Assembly: GCA_019118665.1 (NCBI GenBank)
Contig: DWYM01000042.1
Span: 1 to 39,970 of the forward strand
Direction: 5' to 3'
DNA from: Candidatus Mediterraneibacter intestinipullorum
GTDB lineage: Bacteria; Bacillota; Clostridia; Lachnospirales; Lachnospiraceae
DNA: 39,970 nucleotides
Shown here: one piece after another, positions 17,171 through 25,514 of the stretch
How positions within the stretch are numbered: the first letter of the stretch is position 1
How the letters are laid out: every line of letters begins with the position of its first letter
The notes under the pieces: model-generated
Seen by the model: only the letters and a program-made list of their open reading frames with translations
Databases searched by the model: none
What the model was told of the DNA's origin: nothing
Position numbers and translations under genes: made by a program

Positions 17171-18446
17171 AACATCCTTTCACAACCTCTATTATCCGGT
17201 CCTGCTCTTCTTCCGTCATTTTATTGTCACTAGGCAGGCATAACCCCCGGTCAAAAATATCCATTCCAACATCAACCGCACTGCCTTTTATATATGCGTT
17301 ACTTCGTGCCCTACCGTTCCCATCGCATACCACAAAGGGATTTACCCGGTATATTGGCTGCATGTGCATCGGTTTCCATATCGGTCTTCCCTCAGCATTA
17401 ATACTGCCGAGCGCTTCCAGGATCTCTGTAGGACAACTCTTGCCTTTTTCTCTGACATAGCAAACGTCATTCTCGCCGCGGACCTGTTTGCACATAGCAT
17501 TATTATCTATCAGAATGCAGCTCAGCCAGTAATTTGGTTCGCATTCCTCTGGAATCGGATTCATGCTTACAGGAAGGTCCTTCAATCCTTCTTTATATCT
17601 TTCATAGATCACTTTCTTCCGAGAAATATGTTCTCTTAAATATGGGAATTGTCCCCGTACCACACCGGCGATCACATTGGACATTCTGTAATTGTATCCA
17701 AGTTCTTCATGCTGGTACCAGGGCGCGTTTTCTCGTGCCTGTGTAGACCACTTTCGGACCTTATTTGCCGCTTCCGCATCGTTTGTCAGGAAACAGCCGC
17801 CTGCAGAACCGGTTATGATCTTATTACCATTGAAGGAAACGGTATTAAATTTCCCAAAAGCGCCTGTCTGAATTCCTTTATATGTGGCCCCCATAGACTC
17901 TGCAGCATCTTCGATAAGAATGGCGTTATGCCTGGTGATAACAGCCATCAGTTCATCCATCTTTGCCGGTGTTCCATACAAATGTGCGAGCACAACAATT
18001 TTCACATCCGGATATATCTCAAATGCTTTTTCCAGAGCTATCGGATCCATATTCCAGGAATCCCTTTCCGTATCAATAAACACCGGCGTACCGCCCTCAT
18101 AGACAATAGGGTTTACGGAGGCATCAAAGGTCACATCACTTGCAAAAACTTTCTTGTTTTCCAGACACCCATGGCCAACTTTCGGAACCCCATAGGCCTC
18201 GATTCCGGCCAGTTTCATTGCCAGATGAAGCGATGCGGTGCCTGCAGACAGAGCCACAGCATATTTGACTCCAATATATTCCGCGGCAAGTTTTTCTACT
18301 TCATCCACATTCCTCCCGACTGTGGACATCCAATTGGTATCATAGGCTTCCTTCATGTATGTCAGCTCAGGACCATGCATGGTAGGACTGCTGAGCCATA
18401 CCTTTTTCTCAAACCTCCTGCATTGATGCTTCTCTGCATGAAACAT
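17163..18446 (-). CDS. DegT/DnrJ/EryC1 sugar aminotransferase, PglE-like
   Basis: This 427-residue PLP-dependent aminotransferase has YAVALSAGTASLHLAMKLAG near residue 65, the Asp-x-Ala pair in LIEDAAESMGA (around 178-187) and the Schiff-base Lys 209 in VSFNGNKIITGSAGG. Members aminate 4-keto nucleotide sugars using glutamate. The gene lies between a PglF-like 4,6-dehydratase and a PglC-like initiating transferase, so the likely product is a UDP-4-amino-4,6-dideoxy-HexNAc. AGGAG precedes ATG 18446 by nine bases. It overlaps the next gene by eight bases, suggesting coupling. Slightly longer than typical PglE because of an insert around residues 83-100. Confidence 0.92.
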   Translation of the reverse strand: MFHAEKHQCRRFEKKVWLSSPTMHGPELTYMKEAYDTNWMSTVGRNVDEVEKLAAEYIGVKYAVALSAGTASLHLAMKLAGIEAYGVPKVGHGCLENKKVFASDVTFDASVNPIVYEGGTPVFIDTERDSWNMDPIALEKAFEIYPDVKIVVLAHLYGTPAKMDELMAVITRHNAILIEDAAESMGATYKGIQTGAFGKFNTVSFNGNKIITGSAGGCFLTNDAEAANKVRKWSTQARENAPWYQHEELGYNYRMSNVIAGVVRGQFPYLREHISRKKVIYERYKEGLKDLPVSMNPIPEECEPNYWLSCILIDNNAMCKQVRGENDVCYVREKGKSCPTEILEALGSINAEGRPIWKPMHMQPIYRVNPFVVCDGNGRARSNAYIKGSAVDVGMDIFDRGLCLPSDNKMTEEEQDRIIEVVKGCFD

Positions 18447-18503
18447 TCTCTTTCACTCCTCTTTTACCCTTTTGCCGCGGCAGTTCAATTGTGATTCTTA
18501 AAA

Positions 18504-20408
18504 CTATTCTTTAGGATACTCTCTCTTATTCCTGTCGCTCAAATCCGGCTTATAAGTCTCCACAATACCCGCCACGATTTCCTTTATCCTTCCATCTTCA
18601 TGGCGGCTCTCTTCATCCAGCTCTTCGAGCTGTCTCTCAAACTTCTCGTCATCCATCTCGATCGGCTTCCCGATGTGGATCAGTTCATTCTCGGTATCCT
18701 GCATTCCTTCCTCATCCATGAGAAGCTCTTCATACAGCTTCTCTCCCGGACGAAGCCCGGTATATTCGATCATGATATCCACATCCGGCTCATATCCGGA
18801 CAAGCGGATCAGGTTTCTCGCCATATCGTCGATCCGCACCGGATCGCCCATATCTAAGACAAAGATTTCCCCGCCTTTTGCATAATAAGACGCCTGGAGC
18901 ACCAGTGATACCGCTTCTGGTATTGTCATAAAGTACCGAATGATATTTTTATCTGTGACAGTTACCGGACCGCCCGCGGCAATCTGTTTCTTAAACAGCG
19001 GGATGACGCTTCCATTGCTTCCGAGCACATTTCCAAAGCGGACGGCTACAAAGTCCGTGTCCAGACACTTTCTGTTCATCATCTGAACGACCATTTCGCA
19101 TAAGCGCTTGGAGGCTCCCATGATATTCGTCGGATTCACAGCCTTATCCGTAGAGATGAGCACAAATTTCTTTACCCCTGCCGCGGCAGCAGCTTTCGCG
19201 GTCTTATAGGTACCGATCACATTATTCTTGATGGCCTCGTTCGGGCTGTCCTCCATAAGAGGCACATGCTTATGCGCTGCCGCATGAAATACCACATCCG
19301 GATGGTACGCCTGCATGATCCAGTTGATCCGGTTCATATTCCTCACGGAACCAATACGGACGTCCAAGTTCAGCCCATCCCCATACTTTCTCAGCAGCTC
19401 CTGCTGGATATCATAGGCATTATTCTCATAGATATCAAAGATAACGAGCTTTTTCGGCTGTGCTCCTGCGATCTGGCGGCACAGCTCGCTTCCGATCGAG
19501 CCGCCTCCTCCTGTCACAAGCACAGTCTTCCCACTGATCGAATGAAGGATTTCCTCATTGTTTACTTTCACCTGGGCCCGTCCCAACAGATCCGTGATCT
19601 CCACGTCTCTGAGGGTGCTCACGCTGACTTCTCCGTTGATGAGCTGATACACTCCTGGCACGGTCTGTATCCGACATCCTGTGTCCTTACACAAGTTCAG
19701 GATGTCCTTGCGGTTCTTCCCGGTGCAAGCAGGAATCGCGTATATGATACGATTAATATTATATTTTTTTATCATATCAACAATATCAAACCTGTTTCCG
19801 ACAATGGGAATTCCTTCCAGTATCCTCCCCTTTTTATTGGGATTGTCATCAATGATGCAGCACACTTTTACATCTGTATAATTGGAGTTGATCAATTCTT
19901 TGATCAATGCCTGCCCCGCCTGTCCCGCCCCGATGACCATGACCCGATCCTGACTTTTGCTGTGATCCATTCCGCTGCGGTTCGTATAAAAGCGGATCAG
20001 CCGATAAGAGAATCTTATCCCTGTTGTCAGGCAGAAGCTCATGATATATCCCATCAGATACCAGCTGACAGGCATACGAAGCTCCATAAACAGAGCACCG
20101 CCTGTGTATGCAAAAATCAGCAGTATGTATGCTGTAAGGATCGCCTGAAGCTCTGCCACGCTGGCCAGCCTCCAAATGCTGTGATACAGCCTGCATCCAT
20201 AAAAAACAACGAGCGTAACTGTGATCCAGTATGGCATCGCCCACAGGTATCCCTGTAGATACTGCTCCGGAATCAGCCATGGTCTGAAGTCAAACCGCAG
20301 CACCAGCGCTGCATAATAGACAACTGCGATCGTAAAGACATCCCCCAGCAACAGAAGAAGAGCTCTGTATATCCATTTCAGGCCTTTTTCTCCTCTTCTA
20401 TTTTCCAT
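18504..20408 (-). CDS. PglF/CapD-like membrane-bound nucleoside-diphosphate-sugar 4,6-dehydratase
   Basis: This 634-residue protein has four N-terminal transmembrane segments (residues about 15-125), then a CoA-binding-like domain (RVMVIGAGQAGQALIKEL), then an SDR dehydratase domain with VTGGGGSIGSELCRQI near residue 300 and STDKAVNPTNIMGASKR near 420. This is the long membrane form seen in PglF and WbpM, acting on UDP-GlcNAc to give the 4-keto-6-deoxy sugar. AGGAGG precedes the ATG, and the 64-residue gene upstream ends two bases before this start. It heads the sugar-synthesis body of the operon, followed at once by its expected aminotransferase partner. Confidence 0.93.
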   Translation of the reverse strand: MENRRGEKGLKWIYRALLLLLGDVFTIAVVYYAALVLRFDFRPWLIPEQYLQGYLWAMPYWITVTLVVFYGCRLYHSIWRLASVAELQAILTAYILLIFAYTGGALFMELRMPVSWYLMGYIMSFCLTTGIRFSYRLIRFYTNRSGMDHSKSQDRVMVIGAGQAGQALIKELINSNYTDVKVCCIIDDNPNKKGRILEGIPIVGNRFDIVDMIKKYNINRIIYAIPACTGKNRKDILNLCKDTGCRIQTVPGVYQLINGEVSVSTLRDVEITDLLGRAQVKVNNEEILHSISGKTVLVTGGGGSIGSELCRQIAGAQPKKLVIFDIYENNAYDIQQELLRKYGDGLNLDVRIGSVRNMNRINWIMQAYHPDVVFHAAAHKHVPLMEDSPNEAIKNNVIGTYKTAKAAAAAGVKKFVLISTDKAVNPTNIMGASKRLCEMVVQMMNRKCLDTDFVAVRFGNVLGSNGSVIPLFKKQIAAGGPVTVTDKNIIRYFMTIPEAVSLVLQASYYAKGGEIFVLDMGDPVRIDDMARNLIRLSGYEPDVDIMIEYTGLRPGEKLYEELLMDEEGMQDTENELIHIGKPIEMDDEKFERQLEELDEESRHEDGRIKEIVAGIVETYKPDLSDRNKREYPKE

Positions 20409-20410
20409 GA

Positions 20411-20605
20411 CTATTTTGTCCTCCTGCGTCTGTATATATAGATCAACACACCTGCGGCAAAGGCAATAGCAACCGCGAACAGCGCATTGACAGGATCCAC
20501 AGTATCCGGCACAGCCGCTGCGGTAATATTCTCCATCATTTCTGCCGCTTCAGCGGCAGTCTCGCTCTGAAATAGCGAGTTCACAATATAATTCGGATAT
20601 TTCAT
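20411..20605 (-). CDS. Small membrane protein with degenerate sorting-like C-terminus
   Basis: This 64-residue protein has no family I recognise. A soluble, Ala/Glu-rich N-terminal half with no signal peptide is followed by VPDTV (residues 32-36), one hydrophobic helix (about 40-57) and the tail YRRRRTK. The order motif, helix, basic tail is that of a cell-wall sorting signal, but VPDTV is not a standard sortase site and there is no export signal. It may instead be a small anchored accessory protein of the dehydratase encoded two bases downstream. AAAGGA lies about eleven bases before the ATG, and an intrinsic terminator sits 44 bases upstream. Confidence 0.7.
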   Translation of the reverse strand: MKYPNYIVNSLFQSETAAEAAEMMENITAAAVPDTVDPVNALFAVAIAFAAGVLIYIYRRRRTK

Positions 20606-20648
20606 ACGCTTTTCATTCCTTTGTAACTTTCACTGCTGTGATTTTCAT

Positions 20649-20680
20649 AAAAAGGCGCGCCTGATCCTGTCATGCGCGCC
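20649..20680 (-). terminator. Intrinsic terminator inside the EPS operon
   Basis: On the minus strand a seven-pair GC-only stem (GGCGCGC at 20680-20674 with GCGCGCC at 20660-20654) encloses a 13-base loop and is followed by five T. It comes 18 bases after the stop of the SPKTG surface-protein gene and before the small membrane-protein gene. All genes on both sides run the same way, with no room for a new strong promoter before the next gene. It should reduce transcription into the biosynthetic body unless antiterminated. Confidence 0.85.
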
Positions 20681-20697
20681 CACTGCTGTCAGACTCT

Positions 20698-21336
20698 TTA
20701 CTGTCTCGTTTTTTTGTATACTACTGTGCCAGTTGCTCCGAGAACAACTGCTGCACCGAGCAGCCCCATCCAGCCGAATGTCATCCCAGTCTTTGGGGAT
20801 GTGCCGACTGATGCACCTGTCCCACTCACTTTCCCGATCACTGCCACCGGAGAAAGATCCTCAAATGTAGCACTTACTACTTTGTTTGTGTAATCTACAT
20901 TACTTGGAGTTATGATCTCCCATGTAGATCTTCCTGTGCTGTAATGAAGCAGGGCTACATCTGTTACATTGCTGGACAAAGACGGCACTGACAATTCCAC
21001 CTGATATTTTCCATCAGCCGTCTGTACTCCGCCATTGATGGGAGTCAGCTCATAAATATCTGTCAGCAGCGACTTATCTGCCAACTGAGCTGACAGCGCT
21101 GGCGCAAGATCTCCTATGCTCTGGAGTGTAGCCGCACCAGAATTGACTTCTCTGATCTTTGTCAGTACTGTCGGGTCAGAGAGATTTGACTCTGAAACCT
21201 CAGAAAGCTGATAACTGCTTGCAGCGCCTCCGGCCAAAGCCATCTCCCCATTCCTGCTTCCTACCGCAAATACACTTATCGCCTGTGTCACGATAAGAGC
21301 AGCCGCAAGAAGCGTTCCAAACACTTTCTTCTTCAT
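20698..21336 (-). CDS. Secreted surface protein with SPKTG cell-wall sorting signal
   Basis: This 212-residue protein has a Sec signal peptide (MKKKVFGTLLAAALIVTQAI, likely cleavage after residue 24), a Ser/Thr/Ala-rich extracellular region and a full sorting signal. The signal consists of SPKTG at residues 180-184, a hydrophobic helix (about 187-207) and the tail YKKTRQ. SPKTG fits the (S/P)PxTG substrates known for Clostridioides difficile SrtB. The class B sortase encoded just upstream is the obvious partner. The extracellular part (about 155 residues, one region TADGKYQVELSVPSL with a beta-sandwich look) has no recognised domain. Translation start follows AAGGA. The protein may be a wall-anchored component that interacts with the exported polysaccharide; that is inference. 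Confidence 0.82.
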   Translation of the reverse strand: MKKKVFGTLLAAALIVTQAISVFAVGSRNGEMALAGGAASSYQLSEVSESNLSDPTVLTKIREVNSGAATLQSIGDLAPALSAQLADKSLLTDIYELTPINGGVQTADGKYQVELSVPSLSSNVTDVALLHYSTGRSTWEIITPSNVDYTNKVVSATFEDLSPVAVIGKVSGTGASVGTSPKTGMTFGWMGLLGAAVVLGATGTVVYKKTRQ

Positions 21337-21357
21337 AGATGCTCATCCTTCCTTTCT

Positions 21358-22119
21358 TTATTTTTCTATAGACACCAGAACGGCCTGCACCAGATAGCGC
21401 TTGTCCGCCTGGGTACCATAGCATGTTGACATTGTGATGATCTTGTCATCACCGGTTACTTCCTGCTCTGTGTCAATGCAGGCTCCCATCTCCCTGACTG
21501 CAAAGATAGACTCCAGATACTGGCGATAGCTGACTTTATCTGCGAAATTAAAGCTCTGCATAAGATGTCTGTCGTCATACAGATATGCAGCGAATATCCG
21601 ATAATGCCGGATCGCGTCAGGTGTATAGATCAGTACCTCTCTGTTTTCATCAAAGAAACTTCTGTCCTGATAGTTCAGAAGATTCTGGAACATACTGCCA
21701 TTCGCCATGTCATGTCCGTAAATCACTGTATTGGGATCTTCAAAGTCCCGACTGTTGTAGCTCTCTGTATAGATCGCTCCCTCCGGGCTTTCCACTCCGT
21801 TGATCGTGTGCGTCAGGTAATATGTATTGTCTGTCTCACTTTGAAGGACCGGATAATCAATGGCAGTGCCCGGTATGGTAATCCATGCGTACGCCTCCGG
21901 ATTCCTTGCCTGCAGAGAATCAAAGTCAATGGGAATCTCCACTGATTCCTGCTCCGACTCCGGAACTTCTTTGGGAACGCCGGTCCCGACTTCCGCCCGC
22001 AGCCCTTCGTATCCCTCTCCCGCGCTCTGCTGGCGCAGATACTGCCATATCCCTGCCGCCGCGCACACTGCGGCCACGGCGAAGATCAGGATGCTGATCA
22101 TCAAATATTTTTTCTTCAC
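21358..22119 (-). CDS. srtB: Class B sortase
   Basis: This 253-residue transpeptidase has one N-terminal membrane anchor (residues about 5-24). The catalytic residues are His 136 in VIYGHDMANGSMF, Cys 233 in TMSTCYGTQ and Arg 241 in KRYLVQA, in the class B arrangement. Class B enzymes cut an NPQTN- or SPxTG-like signal and attach the protein to peptidoglycan or another amine. The GTG start overlaps the LCP gene stop by four bases and has GGGGTGA upstream. Its substrate gene follows 21 bases after its stop. Its presence between LCP and sugar-synthesis genes of a capsule operon is unusual. Confidence 0.92.
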   Translation of the reverse strand: MKKKYLMISILIFAVAAVCAAAGIWQYLRQQSAGEGYEGLRAEVGTGVPKEVPESEQESVEIPIDFDSLQARNPEAYAWITIPGTAIDYPVLQSETDNTYYLTHTINGVESPEGAIYTESYNSRDFEDPNTVIYGHDMANGSMFQNLLNYQDRSFFDENREVLIYTPDAIRHYRIFAAYLYDDRHLMQSFNFADKVSYRQYLESIFAVREMGACIDTEQEVTGDDKIITMSTCYGTQADKRYLVQAVLVSIEK

Positions 22120-23171
22120 GGCGTCTCACCCCTTATCGTACCGTTCTCTGTTGTGCTGCTCTTTGTCGTACCGATTTCTGTATAAAAGGTTTCTATGATC
22201 TTTTCGTACAGAGCCTCGTCATCTACATGGTATTCATCGTAATATTGTCCGTCCACAGGTTGTCCCGGCACTGTCCAGCCTTCTGAAGCTCCTCCCTCTG
22301 CCGCGCTCTGCATCAGTCTGACGAACTCGTCATTTCCCATGCTGGTCACCATGTATGGCCCCATCGTTTCGTACAGTTTTCCGGCAAACCCGGAATCCTG
22401 TGCGGCGAGGGCCTTCACAGCCGCCCCCAGCGCCCGGATGAATTCTTCCTGGCGCTCCATACGCGCAAGCGCGCTCTGACGCTCATCCGTATCTCTATAT
22501 CTTACGAAAATCTCGGTATTTTCTTCATTCAGTGTCACCTGGCTCCCAGCTGTAAATTCAGGATATTCGGCCTCCAGACTGTCATTAGGGACAGTCACTG
22601 TCACCGTGCCCACGCTCTGGACAAGGGCTGATATACCATCCATATTGACAGCACAGTATCCTTGTATCGGAAGCCCATAGAACAGATTTGACACCGCTTC
22701 CCTTGCCAGCCGGCAGCTTTCATGTCCACCATCGCCGTACGCGTAGGAAAGGCTGATGTGATCTGTCGACTTCCCAAGGCTTTCCCCGCCCGGAGTAAAT
22801 GTCTCGATCTCTGTCATCGTATCCCGCGGTACTGAGATCACAGTAACTGTGTTCTTTACACGGTCCCTGGAGACCAAGTATATCGCGTCCGCCTGACCGG
22901 CATCTGCCTGACCGACAGACGTCTCCGTTTTTTCTCTTGTATCAATACCTAGTACAAGATAATTGCTCAGATGATCGTTATACTCATACTCTTTTCCATT
23001 CCACAGCACGGCTCCTCTAGTCCGGTCTGCAGTATCCATATCTGCCGCCGTCCCTGTATCCTCTGGCTGCAGCGTACGCAGGATGAGAACTCCCGCTGCT
23101 GCTACTGCGAGCACAGCCGCGCCCAGAGGGATAAGCCACAATTTCTTTTTTCCTTTTCTGCTATCAGACAT
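22116..23171 (-). CDS. LytR-CpsA-Psr (LCP) family polysaccharide-peptidoglycan ligase
   Basis: The start MSDSRKGKKK is followed by one transmembrane helix (residues about 11-29) and an extracytoplasmic LCP domain. Conserved LCP segments are NYLVLGIDTREKTETSVGQADA, VTVISVPRDTMTEI and SLSYAYGDGGHE, with the Arg and Asp residues that bind polyprenyl pyrophosphate and metal. The enzyme moves finished polysaccharide from undecaprenyl diphosphate to the wall. The start at 23171 follows GCGGGGA; earlier codons overlap cpsD and are probably not used. The C-terminal tail is Ser/Thr-rich. About 351 residues, typical. Confidence 0.9.
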   Translation of the reverse strand: MSDSRKGKKKLWLIPLGAAVLAVAAAGVLILRTLQPEDTGTAADMDTADRTRGAVLWNGKEYEYNDHLSNYLVLGIDTREKTETSVGQADAGQADAIYLVSRDRVKNTVTVISVPRDTMTEIETFTPGGESLGKSTDHISLSYAYGDGGHESCRLAREAVSNLFYGLPIQGYCAVNMDGISALVQSVGTVTVTVPNDSLEAEYPEFTAGSQVTLNEENTEIFVRYRDTDERQSALARMERQEEFIRALGAAVKALAAQDSGFAGKLYETMGPYMVTSMGNDEFVRLMQSAAEGGASEGWTVPGQPVDGQYYDEYHVDDEALYEKIIETFYTEIGTTKSSTTENGTIRGETP

Positions 23172-23185
23172 CTTGCATCCCCGCT

Positions 23186-23875
23186 TTATTTGCCTTCGGT
23201 CCTGCCATAATAGCCATATTTCGAGTAATATTTGTTCTTCCTTACATCCACCTTGTTCAGCACGGCTCCCAACACCCTGCATCCGCTGATTTCCAGCTGT
23301 TCCTTTGCTTTTGCCGCCACTTTCCTGCTGACCAGGTCGCTTTCAATGACAAGGATCGCTCCGTCACAGCGGCCTGCCACTACGGCCGCGTCGATCAGAT
23401 TTGCCACCGGGGGAGTGTCTATCAGCACATAATCATATTTTTTTCTCAGACCGTGCAGAAGTTCAGTAAAGGTCTCCTGCCCGAGCAGTTCTGATGGATT
23501 TGGGGCCACCGGTCCTGAAAATATCATGTCTACCCCGGTAAAATTCGTGTTGTATATGATATCTTCCATTTCACACTGCCCGCTCAAATACTGAGACAGT
23601 CCCGCTATCTTCCCCTTCACTTGAAATCTTTTCACAAAACTGGATTTGCGGATGTCCGCGTCCAAGATAAGGATACGTTTACCTATTTTCCCCATTTCAG
23701 CTGCCAGCTGGAAAACGATGTCACTCTTCCCTTCATTTGGATAGCAGCTGGTCAGGACAATGGTCCTTATCCTTGTCCCCGCGAACTGTACATTCGTGCG
23801 GAGAGTCTTAATTGCTTCTTCATAGAAATAATCAGGCCGCTTCGGATCCGTCATGACTACTTTGGGTTCTGTCAT
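23186..23875 (-). CDS. cpsD: CpsD-like tyrosine kinase (BY-kinase)
   Basis: This 229-residue cytoplasmic kinase controls chain length together with CpsC. It has a Walker A motif CYPNEGKSD (residues 44-52), Walker A' RILILDADIRKSS (68-79), Walker B YVLIDTPP and a C-terminal tyrosine cluster KYYSKYGYYG for autophosphorylation. The residue after GKS is Asp rather than the usual Ser or Thr, which is uncommon. The ATG overlaps the cpsC stop by four bases with GGAGG upstream. The cognate phosphatase CpsB is encoded two genes upstream. Confidence 0.93.
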   Translation of the reverse strand: MTEPKVVMTDPKRPDYFYEEAIKTLRTNVQFAGTRIRTIVLTSCYPNEGKSDIVFQLAAEMGKIGKRILILDADIRKSSFVKRFQVKGKIAGLSQYLSGQCEMEDIIYNTNFTGVDMIFSGPVAPNPSELLGQETFTELLHGLRKKYDYVLIDTPPVANLIDAAVVAGRCDGAILVIESDLVSRKVAAKAKEQLEISGCRVLGAVLNKVDVRKNKYYSKYGYYGRTEGK

Positions 23876-24618
23876 TTCCGTTTCCTCCTCTTCCTTCTTT
23901 TCTTGGGTCGGTTATCCGTTTTTCCGGAAATATAATCCTTCCTGTCCGGTATGATGGCCAGGGTAGACAGTCCAAGATATTTTTCTATATCATCCTCTGA
24001 CTTGATACTGTCATCCATCAGAGTCATCAGAACAACGACTCCAACTGCCAGAACCAGCCCGGCCAATGCTCCCATTGCCACATTCCTGCTCATGCTGGGG
24101 CTTATGGGCTTCTCAGGCACGATCGCCTCTTCAATGACCTTCGGCGGCACGACCTCCATCTGATTGCCTATGTACTCTGAGGAGATATTCGCCAGTGCAT
24201 TTACCAGCTCCTGAGCAATCTGAGGATCTGAATTGTCCACCGAGAGCTCAAGGATGCGAGTATCGCTTGGATTGTTAATAGACACCGCTTCCTTTAATGA
24301 CTCATACCTCATATCCACTCCCAGCTCGTCGATCACTTCCTGAAGGACGGTGCGGCTGGTGATCAGCATGCTGTAATCTTTCGTAAGTTGGCTTCCCAGC
24401 TGAAGATCCGCAAGCGATGTCAGCGTTGTCTCTTTTGTCAGGACAAGCATTGTGGAGGTAGCCCTGTAAACCGGGGTGACCATCATCCTCGTATATATTC
24501 CTGCGAGCACTGCCCCGGCGAGCAATACTGCCACGATGATGAGGGCTCGTTTTTTGAGGGCATAAAATATTTCCAACAGATCGATCTCCATCTCACCATT
24601 ACCATGTGTCTTTTCCAT
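23872..24618 (-). CDS. cpsC: CpsC-like chain-length determinant / BY-kinase activator (Wzz family)
   Basis: This 248-residue membrane protein has two transmembrane helices (residues about 31-49 and 175-200), flanking an extracellular Wzz domain with SNPSDTRILELSV-type sequence. PEKPISPSMSRNVAMGALAG is the Pro-rich motif before the second helix. The cytosolic tail ends in KKRRKRRKRK. In Firmicutes this protein activates CpsD and helps set polymer length. GGAAG precedes the ATG. The stop overlaps the cpsD start. Confidence 0.92.
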   Translation of the reverse strand: MEKTHGNGEMEIDLLEIFYALKKRALIIVAVLLAGAVLAGIYTRMMVTPVYRATSTMLVLTKETTLTSLADLQLGSQLTKDYSMLITSRTVLQEVIDELGVDMRYESLKEAVSINNPSDTRILELSVDNSDPQIAQELVNALANISSEYIGNQMEVVPPKVIEEAIVPEKPISPSMSRNVAMGALAGLVLAVGVVVLMTLMDDSIKSEDDIEKYLGLSTLAIIPDRKDYISGKTDNRPKKRRKRRKRK

Positions 24619-24658
24619 CGCGGTTCTTCCTTTACTGTTATTATTGGGCAGCCCTGCT

Positions 24659-25375
24659 TCAGGCTTTTGTTAACTCATGACCATTTTTCCAGAGCGCTCT
24701 CTCTACATATTCTTCATCGAGGGACTTCTTCATCCACTCAACTGCCCCTTTTGTGTCTGGTCTGCGCTCACTGATATTATGCATGTCAGTGCCAAAAAAA
24801 TCAACGATTTCTTCACGGAGCACTCGTCTGCACCACCGCGTTGTCTCATGATACCATTTCCCTCCTACGGCCCTGAAATTAAGCTGTATCAGAGCACCCT
24901 GAGCCTTGAGTTCCTCCGCTTTGCCCGGCTCCCGGATCGCCCGGTACCTCTCCGCGTGCGCAAGGATCGGGATATATCCCGCAAAGACCAGATCTTTCAC
25001 GGCCCTGAATATGTGGGTATATGGCATCTCCGGGCGGAATTCTATAAGAACGTGACGCCCTTCTCCCATTGTGAGCAGCTTTCCCTCTTCCAAAAGCTTC
25101 ACGACATCCTCCGAATACATGATCTCCTGCCCAGGTGTGATATGGATATCTACGTCAAGCTTACGGCGCGCGCATTCCTGCACCTCTTTGCACAGGGCTC
25201 GTATCCGGTCCGGACAGATGTTCTCATACATGAACGAATAGTGAGGGGTGGCAACCACTTCTGTAATGCCCTGCTGCCATGCCTGCCACAGCATCTGTAC
25301 ACTTTCCTCCATGTCCTTTGCGCCGTCATCCAGCCCCGGAAGGATATGACTATGTATATCTGCGATTTGTGCCAT
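24659..25375 (-). CDS. cpsB: CpsB-like PHP-family protein-tyrosine phosphatase
   Basis: This 238-residue Mn-dependent phosphatase has a PHP domain start ADIHSHILPGLDDGA (His 8, His 10 and Asp cluster), VATPHYSFMYE, the central GQEI, ILAHAERYRAI and a closing FFGTDMHNISER. These are the metal ligands of CpsB/YwqE. It dephosphorylates CpsD and so sets the kinase cycle. It is the first gene of the EPS operon; AGAGG lies about nine bases before ATG 25375, in a leader of about 100 bases downstream of the TTGACA promoter. Confidence 0.93.
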   Translation of the reverse strand: MAQIADIHSHILPGLDDGAKDMEESVQMLWQAWQQGITEVVATPHYSFMYENICPDRIRALCKEVQECARRKLDVDIHITPGQEIMYSEDVVKLLEEGKLLTMGEGRHVLIEFRPEMPYTHIFRAVKDLVFAGYIPILAHAERYRAIREPGKAEELKAQGALIQLNFRAVGGKWYHETTRWCRRVLREEIVDFFGTDMHNISERRPDTKGAVEWMKKSLDEEYVERALWKNGHELTKA

Positions 25376-25484
25376 CAGACAATGCCTCTTTTTCTGCTTT
25401 TTTCATATATTCGACCATATTTTTCACTTGCAGTCGATCATATTCTGCCTTTTTCTGTCATTTTCTGTCTTGCCGCGCATACTG

Positions 25485-25514
25485 ATGATACTCCGTTCAC
25501 AGTTTTCTGTCAAG
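25485..25514 (-). promoter_or_regulatory. Predicted sigma-A promoter of the EPS operon
   Basis: On the minus strand TTGACA (25514-25509) and TATCAT (25490-25485) are 18 bases apart, close to the vegetative consensus. Transcription would start near 25478, giving a leader of about 100 bases before cpsB. No terminator or clear riboswitch fold was seen in that leader. Confidence 0.65.

Noticed and set aside
17649-18494. Plus-strand open frame of 281 codons opposite the aminotransferase gene
   Set aside because: It lies wholly opposite a gene with clear family motifs, lacks a ribosome site and encodes a Cys/His-rich sequence typical of antisense shadows.
19266-20258. Plus-strand open frame of 330 codons opposite the PglF-like gene
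   Set aside because: No ribosome site and no domain; the minus-strand gene has full dehydratase motifs and membrane segments.
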